Program-made: the position numbers and the translations under genes | NCBI RefSeq assembly: GCF_000233715.2 | Contig: NC_021184.1 | Location: 620,001 to 684,000 of the forward strand | Origin: Desulfoscipio gibsoniae DSM 7213 | GTDB taxonomy: Bacteria > Bacillota > Desulfotomaculia > Desulfotomaculales > Desulfallaceae | Direction: 5' to 3' | Length of the DNA: 64,000 nt | Part shown: positions 33,982 through 41,996 of the stretch, in pieces | Layout of the letters: the number at the start of each line of letters is the position of its first letter | How positions within the stretch are numbered: position 1 is the stretch's first letter | Notes under the pieces: generated by a model | Told to the model about the DNA's origin: nothing | What the model saw: the letters and a program-made list of their open reading frames with translations, nothing else | Databases searched by the model: none

Positions 33982-36414
33982 ATGCCGATTACGGAAAGAA
34001 CCAAAAGGCTTAAGGCCAGGTGCCGCTGGAAGCATACCTCTGCAGGTGAATTTGTAGATGAAAGCATCAGGACCGGACTTGAACGGGCCAGATTAATCAC
34101 CGAGTCTCACAAACAAACCACAGGCGAGCCAAGGGTTATCAGAAGAGCAAAAGGGTTCGCCAACATCCTAAACAATATCACTGTAATCATCCAGGAAGAT
34201 GAGCTGATCGTTGGGGATCACGTGGAGCACCCGGAGGCTATCCCCCTGTATCCTGAATTAAGTTATTTTGTTACCCTTGACTTGGTTAGGAGCAAATACT
34301 GCCCGGAAGAACTAAAAGAAGAAGCCATGGAAATTGCAAAATACTGGGAACCCTACACTATGCAGCGTAAAGGTGAAGCCTATTATACGCCGGATGAGCT
34401 GGAGCGGGCTTATCAATTCAGTACGGTTGAAGCCCCTGCTTTTGTAACAGGGTTCAACAGTATTGTGCCGCCATACGAAACCGTCCAGGAAGACGGCCTG
34501 CTTAAAAGAATTGAAATAATCCAGGGCAAAATAGATGAGGCGATGGCGCAATTAAAGAAAACCCCCTGGAACGCCACGGAAAACCTGCCATTAATGGACA
34601 AAATCAATAACTGGCGGGCCATGATTATTGCCGATGAGGCTGTGATTGCCTGGGCCAGAAGGCATGCCAGGCTGGCCAGGATAATTGCGGAAAACTTTGA
34701 AACCGACCCGGTCAGGAAAAAAGAACTTATGGAAATCTCGGATATCTGCCACAGGATACCCGCGGAACCCGCAAAAGGCTTAAGGGACGCCGTGCAGTGC
34801 AAGTGGTTTGTATTCCTAATTGCCCACGGTCTGGAGCGTTACGCCAGCGGTTATGCGCAGCAGGAAGATAAGCTGCTTTATCCCTATTACAAGATTAGTG
34901 TCATAGATAAGTCATTCCAGCCTATGACCCGGGATGAAGCCCAGGAGCTTGTAGAATGTGAAAGACTTAAAATCTCTGAACACGGCAGTTGTAAAGACAG
35001 GGGACACCGGGAAGCTTTTCCGGGATCGAATGACCTGTTCATCCTTACCATAGGCGGCATTAAGCCGGATGGAAGCGATGCCTGCAATGATATGACGGAT
35101 ATCATACTTGACGCGGCACTGAGCGTTAGGACCACCGAACCTTCAATCGCCTTCCGGTGGCACCCCAAGGGAAGATTGGAGACCAAAAAGCGTGTGTTTG
35201 ATTGCATCGCGGCCGGACTTGGCTATCCCTCAATTAAGCATGAAGATATTAACTACTCCCAGTTGATCAAGTGGGGCGCCACCCCTGAGCAAGCCCGGGA
35301 TTGGCTCCTGGTGCTGTGTATGTCGCCCGGTGTGGCCGGTAGAAGGGCGACCCAGAAATGCAGGACAGAGGGCGGCGGCTGCGTATTTGTCGCCAAGTGT
35401 TTTGAAATCGCACTGTATAACGGTTATGATGCTACGTTTGCCAACATCCAGCAAGGTCCGGAAACAGGCAATGCCGAGGAATTCGAAACTTTTGATCAGC
35501 TTTTTGAGGCGTTCCGCAAACAAATTCAATATGCCATCAGCCTGGCGATCAAGGGCAAAGATATATCCAGAATGATAGAGCAGCACTACCTGCAAATACC
35601 GTTTATATCCAGCATTGACGACGGCTGTGTGGAAGCTGGCCAGGACGCATCGGGATACGTCGAGCTGCCCAACCCCTGGCACAATATCATATTGAATACA
35701 GTTGCCTCCGACTCCCTGGTAGCCATGAAGAAGTTAATATTTGACGAAAAGAAATATACCATGCAGGAACTGATCACGGCCTTAAAAGCAAACTGGCAGG
35801 GATACGAAGAAATGCGGCGTGATTTCTGGAATGTAACCAAGTGGGGCAATGACGATCCCTACGCGGATGAGATTACCGTCAAGTTCTATGACATGCTGGC
35901 TGAAGAATTCTCCAAAGTTATCATGTATTCCGGCGTTGCCCCGATGCCTCTGGGCCAATCCGTGGGCCATTATGTCACTGTCGGGTCGAAAGTAGGGCCC
36001 ACTCCCAATGGCCGGCTGCACGGTGAGGCAGCGGACGACGGCGGTATCTCACCCTACATGGGTGCGGATAAGAAAGGCCCCACCGCTGTGCTTAAGTCTG
36101 TCTCCAAAGTTAATGCCAGAAAATTCAAGGGTATGCTGCTGAACCAGCGTCTGTCTGCAGAGCAAATGAGAAGTGAAAGAGGATTCGACCTCTGGATGGA
36201 TTACATGGATACCTGGTACGACCTGGAAATAGACCATGTCCAGTTTAACGTTGCCAGTACCAAGGAACTACGGGCTGCTCAAGAAGAACCCGAAAAATAT
36301 CCCGACCTGATTGTCAGGGTTGCCGGATTTAGCGCCCGTTTCGTTGATCTATCCAGGTACGCTCAAGATACCATTATCGCTCGAACCGAGCAATCATTTG
36401 GCGTTGCCCAATAA
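33982..36414 (+). CDS. Glycyl radical arylalkylsuccinate synthase alpha subunit 1 (divergent BssA/HbsA type)
   Basis: 810 residues; adds a methylated aromatic to fumarate. Radical site Gly782 in RVAGFSARF, catalytic Cys446 in VLCMSPG. Aligned to Thauera BssA (from memory), conserved residues are Arg461 (508), Trp566 (613), Ile570 (617), Gln659 (707) and Val661 (709). Changed ones are Phe158 for Tyr197 and Ala345 for Ile384, and GVAPMPLGQ replaces GGPVMPTGQ. About 43 N-terminal residues present in BssA and in alpha 2 are missing; TAA directly before ATG 33982 excludes extension. A segment just before the Cys loop is also shorter. Substrate probably not plain toluene; a cresol or other substituted toluene is possible. 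Confidence 0.88.
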   Translation: MPITERTKRLKARCRWKHTSAGEFVDESIRTGLERARLITESHKQTTGEPRVIRRAKGFANILNNITVIIQEDELIVGDHVEHPEAIPLYPELSYFVTLDLVRSKYCPEELKEEAMEIAKYWEPYTMQRKGEAYYTPDELERAYQFSTVEAPAFVTGFNSIVPPYETVQEDGLLKRIEIIQGKIDEAMAQLKKTPWNATENLPLMDKINNWRAMIIADEAVIAWARRHARLARIIAENFETDPVRKKELMEISDICHRIPAEPAKGLRDAVQCKWFVFLIAHGLERYASGYAQQEDKLLYPYYKISVIDKSFQPMTRDEAQELVECERLKISEHGSCKDRGHREAFPGSNDLFILTIGGIKPDGSDACNDMTDIILDAALSVRTTEPSIAFRWHPKGRLETKKRVFDCIAAGLGYPSIKHEDINYSQLIKWGATPEQARDWLLVLCMSPGVAGRRATQKCRTEGGGCVFVAKCFEIALYNGYDATFANIQQGPETGNAEEFETFDQLFEAFRKQIQYAISLAIKGKDISRMIEQHYLQIPFISSIDDGCVEAGQDASGYVELPNPWHNIILNTVASDSLVAMKKLIFDEKKYTMQELITALKANWQGYEEMRRDFWNVTKWGNDDPYADEITVKFYDMLAEEFSKVIMYSGVAPMPLGQSVGHYVTVGSKVGPTPNGRLHGEAADDGGISPYMGADKKGPTAVLKSVSKVNARKFKGMLLNQRLSAEQMRSERGFDLWMDYMDTWYDLEIDHVQFNVASTKELRAAQEEPEKYPDLIVRVAGFSARFVDLSRYAQDTIIARTEQSFGVAQ

Positions 36415-36424
36415 AGGTTTAAAT

Positions 36425-36461
36425 CCGGGGTTTGGCGTGGTGCTGCCAAGCTAAACCCCGG
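36425..36461 (+). promoter_or_regulatory. Strong hairpin between alpha 1 and the zinc-ribbon gene
   Basis: CCGGGGTTT and AAACCCCGG pair, with inner TTGGC/GCCAA, and there is no T run. Likely an RNA stability or processing element that could raise alpha-subunit mRNA relative to downstream genes. Confidence 0.55.
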
Positions 36462-36506
36462 TCTCAGTCGCTCTTCCATATAGTTCGATAATAGGAGGAG
36501 TCTACA

Positions 36507-36695
36507 TTGAAGTGCACTAAATGTGGGTACGAAGATGATATGGTAAAGTTTAAGCGTGCAAGTATGTCCCTTGGTTGTTGTTCGGGGCAGCACTTGAGAA
36601 CTTGTCCCAAGTGCGGGACCAATAATGCATGCAACCCTCTCATGGAAGAATTGTGGGAGGAACAGCAAAAACAAAAAGCTGATAACGAGAGTTAG
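36507..36695 (+). CDS. Double-CxxC zinc-ribbon small protein in GRE module 1
   Basis: 62 residues from TTG 36507 after ATAGGAGGAG. It has CTKC at residues 3-6 and TCPKCG later, plus a GCCSG turn; a Lys/Glu-rich helix follows. The pattern suggests one zinc or iron site. It does not resemble BssB or BssC and has no counterpart in module 2. It lies between the alpha and beta genes, so it may be an additional subunit or an assembly factor of enzyme 1. Not recognised beyond this. Confidence 0.7.
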   Translation: MKCTKCGYEDDMVKFKRASMSLGCCSGQHLRTCPKCGTNNACNPLMEELWEEQQKQKADNES

Positions 36696-36738
36696 TAATA
36701 AAAGCATGGCAAAATAACTTAACATAGGAGGAAAAATT

Positions 36739-36936
36739 ATGCCAAAATGTGCAGACTGCAAATGGGTTATGGTCCATACAGTGGACCCCATGAAAGGTAT
36801 ATGCACCAACAAAAGGATTAAACTTGCCGAAACCCAGGCAAATCAGATGGCCATAGCCAAACACGTGGTAAACATGGATGATGAAGCTTGCGATAAATTT
36901 GAAGCAGGGAAAATGACCTTTAGAGAAATGGTTTAA
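36739..36936 (+). CDS. bssB: Beta subunit (BssB-like) of glycyl radical enzyme 1
   Basis: 65 residues with CADCKW at 4-8, GICTNKR and ACDKFEAGKMTFREMV. The order CxxCKW...DPxKGxC...CDKFExG matches the beta subunit of module 2 (CLKCKW...DPSKGQC...CDKFEEG), although this one lacks the 20-residue N-terminal leader. BssB carries a [4Fe-4S] cluster and covers the active-site entrance. ATG 36739 follows TAGGAGG. Confidence 0.85.
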   Translation: MPKCADCKWVMVHTVDPMKGICTNKRIKLAETQANQMAIAKHVVNMDDEACDKFEAGKMTFREMV

Positions 36937-37038
36937 GCTGGTCCCATGCTGTTTGTTTACAGGCATTAGTTAAAATGTAATTGTTTGCTTTAAATATAAT
37001 CCTTTGAAATTGATGCTCAATTAACTTTTTAAATAAAT

Positions 37039-37060
37039 GGGGGTTATCCCCCTTTTTTTT
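37039..37060 (+). terminator. Intrinsic terminator between beta 1 and the activase gene
   Basis: GGGGG pairs with CCCCC around TTAT, followed by eight T. It lies 102 bp after the beta gene and 33 bp before bssD, so it should lower activase expression relative to the synthase subunits. Confidence 0.85.
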
Positions 37061-37092
37061 AATTAACAATAAATGGGGTGGGGTGAAAAGTT

Positions 37093-38031
37093 ATGGATCC
37101 TCAAATAAAAATACCTTTAATAACTAATATACAACGGTATTCCCTGGATGACGGTCCCGGCATTAGAACGGTGATTTTTATGAAAGGATGTCCTTTGCAC
37201 TGTCCATGGTGCCATAACCCTGAGAACATATCGCCGAAAATGGGATTGTACTTTCATGAGGATAAATGTGAGCGGTGTGAAAGATGCGCTGCGGTTTGCC
37301 CGGAAAAGGCAATTACATTGCCCGGGGCCGATGGAAGCCCGCCCATAAGGGACCGGGATAAATGTACACAGTGTATGCAATGTGCTTTAGCATGTCCCGC
37401 CGGTGCATTGGAACAAGTTGGCGAGGTTTTGACCATCGAAGAAATAATCAGAGAAGCTATCAGTGATATGCCTTTTTACAGGAAATCAGGTGGAGGGGTA
37501 ACCATAAGCGGGGGAGAGCCGCTGTTATTTCCGGAATTCACTTTGGAACTGGCACAGGAACTGAAAAAGAAAGTAATCCATGTGGCCGTGGAAACCAGCG
37601 GATTTGGAAGTTGGGAACATTTAAGCCAGATAGCGACCTATGCGGATATGTTTTTATATGACATAAAACACATGAATTCGCTAAAGCACCAGGCCTTTGT
37701 GGGCGTTCCCAATAATATTATTCATGATAATCTACGGAAGCTGGTTAAGCTGGGTAAAAAAGTGATTGTCCGCGTTCCGGTGATTCCCGGCTTTAATAAT
37801 GAAAAGCATAATTTTGAAATGATGGCTGAATTCCTAAGGACCCTGGACGGTCCTGTGCAGGCAGTTGATTTGCTCCCCTTTCATAACTTTGGAGAGGCAA
37901 AATATAAACAATTAGATAAAGACTACAATTATAAAGGCCGGCCCAATATGGAAAAGGAAGAGGTAGTGCAATTTTCTGAGATATTGCAAAATGTTATTCG
38001 GACTACCATCGGAGGAGTAACCATTCAGTGA
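37093..38031 (+). CDS. bssD: Glycyl-radical-enzyme activase 1 (BssD-like)
   Basis: 312-residue radical SAM enzyme that makes the glycyl radical on the alpha subunit. SAM cluster Cys33, Cys37 and Cys40 (GCPLHCPWC); two inserted ferredoxin-like motifs at Cys59/62/65/69 and Cys91/94/97/101 give the auxiliary clusters typical of X-succinate synthase activases; GGGVTISGGEPL follows. ATG 37093 has GGGGTGGGG upstream. In module 2 the activase instead lies at the end of the operon and is clearly less similar than the other subunits. Confidence 0.93.
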   Translation: MDPQIKIPLITNIQRYSLDDGPGIRTVIFMKGCPLHCPWCHNPENISPKMGLYFHEDKCERCERCAAVCPEKAITLPGADGSPPIRDRDKCTQCMQCALACPAGALEQVGEVLTIEEIIREAISDMPFYRKSGGGVTISGGEPLLFPEFTLELAQELKKKVIHVAVETSGFGSWEHLSQIATYADMFLYDIKHMNSLKHQAFVGVPNNIIHDNLRKLVKLGKKVIVRVPVIPGFNNEKHNFEMMAEFLRTLDGPVQAVDLLPFHNFGEAKYKQLDKDYNYKGRPNMEKEEVVQFSEILQNVIRTTIGGVTIQ

Positions 38032-38097
38032 CGCACTCAGCAAAAAACAGGGTGTAGAGTTATTGCTAATTAATTGGCCAAAAGGAGTGCATACTTA

Positions 38098-38952
38098 ATG
38101 AACATCAATGATAACATTTTAATTCCCGAGCAAGATCCGTTTTTCTATGTTAGCAGGGAAACCCGGGATATGTTGAATAAAATAAAAATAATCTCCGATA
38201 AACACCCTGTTAATGTGTTGGTTACGGGAAAGCAAGGTTGCGGCAAGTCTTCTCTGGTTCGCCAGTTCGCCGCGGTTTATAACCGCCCCCTGGCTAGTTT
38301 TCAAATCGGTATTTTAGCCGAACCGGGTCAGCTGTTCGGTGAATATGTACTTAAAGAGGGTGAAACAAGCTATCGCCCTTATTTATTTGCCGAAGCCATT
38401 CAGACTCCCTATTGTGTAATTCACCTTGAAGAAATCAATAGGCCCGAACACCCCAAAGCATTGAATATGCTGTTTTCATTGCTTGCTGAAGACAGGCAGG
38501 TTTGGATGGACGAATTGGGGATGCTGAAAGTTGCCCGGGGGGTTACCTTCTTTGCCACCATGAACGAAGGTGAAGAATTCATTGGTACCGAAATGCTGGA
38601 CCCCGCCCTAAGGGACCGCTTCTATACCGTTTTAATGGATTATATACCGGAAGAAGTGGAAGTTGAGGTTTTGACCAAAAAAACAGGTATCAGCAGGGAA
38701 CAATCCCGTGAAATTATAGAGATAGTGAATAAACTGAGGGGACATTCAGAAATGCCCATGGATGTTTCAACCAGAACCAGCTTGATGATTGCAGAACTGG
38801 TGGCTGCCGGGGCCACGATAAGGGAAGCCATCATCTTCAGCATGCAAACAAACAAGGAGTACCTGGAATCCATTCTGCTAACCCTACACCTTGAGAAAAG
38901 ATACACCGAAGCTGAAAACACCGGTGCATACGTACTTTTTACCAGCGATTGA
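38098..38952 (+). CDS. bssE: MoxR-family AAA+ ATPase (BssE-like) 1
   Basis: 284 residues. Walker A GKQGCGKSS (Lys50), Walker B VIHLEEINR, sensor 1 FFATMNEGEEF and the arginine-finger region LDPALRDRF. TutH/BssE proteins of this type are needed for toluene growth and are thought to assemble or remodel benzylsuccinate synthase. ATG 38098 follows AAGGAG. It is nearly identical to the module 2 copy while the VWA gene behind it is much less so. Confidence 0.9.
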   Translation: MNINDNILIPEQDPFFYVSRETRDMLNKIKIISDKHPVNVLVTGKQGCGKSSLVRQFAAVYNRPLASFQIGILAEPGQLFGEYVLKEGETSYRPYLFAEAIQTPYCVIHLEEINRPEHPKALNMLFSLLAEDRQVWMDELGMLKVARGVTFFATMNEGEEFIGTEMLDPALRDRFYTVLMDYIPEEVEVEVLTKKTGISREQSREIIEIVNKLRGHSEMPMDVSTRTSLMIAELVAAGATIREAIIFSMQTNKEYLESILLTLHLEKRYTEAENTGAYVLFTSD

Positions 38953-39013
38953 CGGCCGGTTATTGGAAATGCAGGTAAATGTGGCGCGTGGGTATGTGAA
39001 AGGAGTGCAAACA

Positions 39014-40726
39014 ATGCTGGCCGGCCAAAACGATCAACCGGAAAATGTGATCAAGACTTTTTTAATACCAGGTGAAGAGGGGTATTCCGAGTTCTGGAGA
39101 CGGAATAAATCCCCTGTGGAATCTTTGGAACTGGCCCACCTTTTAGATGCCATCATTAAAATAGCCAGCTTTATAGGCCGAAATGTGGGTAATCTGATCT
39201 GGTCGGGAATGAATAATACTATTGCATCAAATGATATTGTTCTGGATTCCTCGTTGGTATTGGGAAAGTACCCCGTCCCCGGGAATAAAACCGACATAGT
39301 CGTTGGCATGGCAGTCCATGAGGCCTACCAGCGGGTGGAGTGGTGTGAATGGGTAAGAACCCTGGCTTTGGAGAAAATGGGAAAAGTAGCGCCGCTTCTT
39401 TTAAATAAATTTAAACTATTTGTGGAAATGGCTGAGCGAATATACGTGGATTTGGTGGCCAACCGGTCGGTTTTGGGCTTATATGCGGAAAAACACCGTG
39501 ATTATAGATTCAAAGACGCAGCCATGTCCTTTGATCTACCTCCTTCATTTGATGAATTGCTGTATTTCTGGTGGCTGATGGCTGCCAATAACAGCGGCTG
39601 TAAATATAAAGAAAATTTTACCGATGAAATGTATGGGCGTTACAGCGATAACCTGGCACAGTACTATGCAAAACCGCTGTGTCTGCTGAATTCAATTATC
39701 CCTTTTTTAATTGAAGAATGCCCTAAAATACACAGTGTTGTTGACCGCTGCGCCTACAGAACCGATCTTTACTTCAGCATTTGGGAAGAGCTGTATAATT
39801 ACACCCGGACCTGGGTGGCCAGCGAGTGGGACCTGCTCTTTGTGATCAAAAAATCGGATATCATTGAAGCGGCCGGTGTCGCTGAAAAGTCGGAAAAACC
39901 AATGCTAGCCCCCATGGGGCAAGAAATAAGAGCTCATTTAAAAAAGAAAGAAATGGATTATACAGATGCCGTCAAGGTAATCTGTGATGATGATGGGGTA
40001 GTACCCATAGCAGTTAACGATATCGTTCTGCCGCTTAAGTGCAATCTTGATAACCAGCTCCTATATAGATTGCAGGCTGTTTTAAGATCGCATACTGAAA
40101 AAAGAAAAATCACCAGCCGCGGTATGAAAAGCGGCAAGATTGATACAAGGCGTTTATACAGGGCACCCGTGAAGGGAAATATATTTATGCATCATAAGAC
40201 CAATTACGAAATGACCAATGACATTATCCTTGTCGTTGACGCTTCGGGCTCAATGGGTGAACTAAAGTGGGAAACTATCCAAATGGTTTATGCCACGCTG
40301 TATAAAGTTTTAATTAGCTACAATAAAAATACCAGGGTATTTGCCTATAACGATTCCAAAGGAAAATGCGAATTAACCGATCTCTCCCCCCAAAAAGGCG
40401 AACTGTATACCGTTCGCCCCCAGGGTAAGACGGCTTCAGGCGAGGCGATTATCGCCACGGCAATGATGCTCAAAAGAAACAAAAACAAATACCCATATAT
40501 TATCCACATCACAGACGGTGCCTCCAACTGGGGAAGTGATGTGAAATATGCCATCGATTATTGCCGCAAGAAAAAAATAAGCTTGATGACGTTGGGTTTT
40601 GGATGCAAGCCGGAAAGCAAAGAGGCATTGAAGAAGGAATACGGCAACCAGGTACAGTTTATTGACAACCTGAATGAAATGCCCAGAAAATTCGGCAGCC
40701 TACTGGCTTACGGTAAAGTCATTTAA
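39014..40726 (+). CDS. VWA-domain partner of the MoxR ATPase, 1
   Basis: 570 residues. The N-terminal two thirds are helical and unrecognised; the last 190 carry a von Willebrand A domain with a complete MIDAS: DASGSMG, the downstream Thr in GKTASGEA and ITDGASNWG. MoxR and VWA proteins work as pairs, as in CbbQ/CbbO and NorQ/NorD, where the VWA half hands the target to the ATPase. Here the target is presumably the glycyl radical enzyme. ATG 39014 follows AAAGGAG at eight bases; earlier in-frame starts lie inside bssE. It occupies the position where bssF would be expected, but I do not equate them. Confidence 0.85.
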   Translation: MLAGQNDQPENVIKTFLIPGEEGYSEFWRRNKSPVESLELAHLLDAIIKIASFIGRNVGNLIWSGMNNTIASNDIVLDSSLVLGKYPVPGNKTDIVVGMAVHEAYQRVEWCEWVRTLALEKMGKVAPLLLNKFKLFVEMAERIYVDLVANRSVLGLYAEKHRDYRFKDAAMSFDLPPSFDELLYFWWLMAANNSGCKYKENFTDEMYGRYSDNLAQYYAKPLCLLNSIIPFLIEECPKIHSVVDRCAYRTDLYFSIWEELYNYTRTWVASEWDLLFVIKKSDIIEAAGVAEKSEKPMLAPMGQEIRAHLKKKEMDYTDAVKVICDDDGVVPIAVNDIVLPLKCNLDNQLLYRLQAVLRSHTEKRKITSRGMKSGKIDTRRLYRAPVKGNIFMHHKTNYEMTNDIILVVDASGSMGELKWETIQMVYATLYKVLISYNKNTRVFAYNDSKGKCELTDLSPQKGELYTVRPQGKTASGEAIIATAMMLKRNKNKYPYIIHITDGASNWGSDVKYAIDYCRKKKISLMTLGFGCKPESKEALKKEYGNQVQFIDNLNEMPRKFGSLLAYGKVI

Positions 40727-40747
40727 TAGACTGTACGTTGGTGCCGG

Positions 40748-40912
40748 TAAACTGGTGCCGGGTGTTGAAAGGTTGAAAGTTGTCTTTGCTGGTGCCGGGT
40801 GTTAAAGTTAAAAGTTAAAAGTTGGGCCCGCTAGTGCCGGTTGTTGAAGTTAAAAGTTAAAAGTTGGGCCCGCTAGTGCCGGTTGTTGAAGTTTGAAAGT
40901 TGAGAACGATCC
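40748..40912 (+). repeat. Island repeat R4 with 42-bp tandem units
   Basis: Several truncated copies of the GGTGCCGGGTGTTGAAAG unit in a row. The unit containing GGGCCCGCTAGTGCCGG recurs with a 42-bp period (at 40824 and 40866). The tail (AACGATCCCAGGAGAAATGG) is a diverged form of the R1 tail. Confidence 0.8.
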
Positions 40913-41010
40913 CAGGAGAAATGGAGAAAGTAATTCGGGTGATGGCAAAATATTTTTCACAATAGCAGTAAGCTATTATCACAATAATAGGGGTAAATGG
41001 GAGAGATAAA

Positions 41011-41631
41011 ATGGAAGAATTAATCAAGAAAATTATTAATCTTGAGTGGAATGCTTTTACAAATGTACAGAATATCGGAGGAAAAGCCAGCTGCCAGGAA
41101 GATGCACAAACTTTTAAAACCATGCGCACAGGCCAGTTTATTAGCTGGTCGAATAACGCCCTGGAAAGCTATTTAATCGACCTTCTACAAGCCAAGGCCA
41201 ATGGAAGGGATCTAATATCAGAAAAATATGCCCGGATGATGAAATCAACCTCACCGGACGATTATGCCCGGATAGAACACTTGCTGCCGGGTTTGGACCC
41301 GGAGGTCACCCAGTTGATGGATAAAATCATGGAAATTGAACTGGCCTGGCAGGAAGAGGTTATCAAAGCATACCCTTATGTCACCAAACAAGGAAGGCCA
41401 CTCTATAGCCGGGAGGATAACAAATTTTTCACATCCTTTGAAACATATTTGCGCAGTGAACTGGCTACTTATTCAAGCAAAACTCTTAAATTGTATTATG
41501 AAAACCGGGTTGATCAAAAGAACAAAGATATTAACGGCGCCAAAATAACCCTGGAGTATACGGTCAAGCAGTATGGCTATAAATCCTTGGAAGATGCGAA
41601 TAAAAAAATAGCCCTGGTAAGTAGGCAGTAG
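41011..41631 (+). CDS. DUF4125 family protein
   Basis: 206 residues. The start (EELIKKIINLEWNAFTNVQNIGGKASCQEDAQTF) and RTGQFISW, with the later GRDLISEKYARMMKSTSP stretch, match the uncharacterised DUF4125 family. Soluble and mainly helical, with no catalytic motif I can name. ATG 41011 lies behind a weak GGGAGAG. It is the last gene of module 1 and has no intact counterpart in module 2, but a frameshifted scrap of the same gene lies about 290 bp downstream. Confidence 0.75.
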   Translation: MEELIKKIINLEWNAFTNVQNIGGKASCQEDAQTFKTMRTGQFISWSNNALESYLIDLLQAKANGRDLISEKYARMMKSTSPDDYARIEHLLPGLDPEVTQLMDKIMEIELAWQEEVIKAYPYVTKQGRPLYSREDNKFFTSFETYLRSELATYSSKTLKLYYENRVDQKNKDINGAKITLEYTVKQYGYKSLEDANKKIALVSRQ

Positions 41632-41701
41632 CAAGTGAGGGGCGGTTAAGCAGGAAAATCAATTATGCAGGATAATAATTAAGCAGGTTCGGTTTAAGCA
41701 A

Positions 41702-41747
41702 GTTAAAGTTAAAGCAGGTGTACCAATGCACCTGCTTTAACTTTAAC
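41702..41747 (+). terminator. 19-bp-arm hairpin ending GRE module 1
   Basis: GTTAAAGTTAAAGCAGGTG and its perfect reverse complement enclose TACCAATG; a T run (ACTTTTTTA) follows a few bases later. It lies between the DUF4125 gene and the convergent regulator and probably terminates the module. Confidence 0.75.
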
Positions 41748-41785
41748 CGGACTTTTTTATAAAGGAATGGGATACCAGGTAATGC

Positions 41786-41911
41786 TTTATTGTGAAAACC
41801 GTAATAATTAAAATTACTAAAATATAAACGGTGCTAAAATAACCCTGGAGTATAAGGTTAATCAATTGGTTATCAATCGATGACAGAGGCAAATGTAATA
41901 ACAGGTTTATC
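41786..41911 (+). pseudogene. Decayed fragment of a second DUF4125 gene
   Basis: Aligns with the last 130 bp of the DUF4125 gene: TGAAAACCG, then AACGGTGCTAAAATAACC, CTGGAGTATA and GAGGCAAAT match 41495-41625. A single-base deletion near 41865 shifts the frame, and there is no start. The remaining sequence to 41996 shows nothing else. Confidence 0.75.
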
Positions 41912-41996
41912 AAGATCCGTAATTGAAGATAGCTTTGCTATATAAAACAAAAAACTATCAATTAGATATTAGGGGCGTATTTATCAAACCGAATGA

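Noticed and set aside
40748-40912. Tandem repeats as a possible CRISPR array
   Set aside because: The units are directly abutting and degenerate, with no unique spacers and no cas genes.
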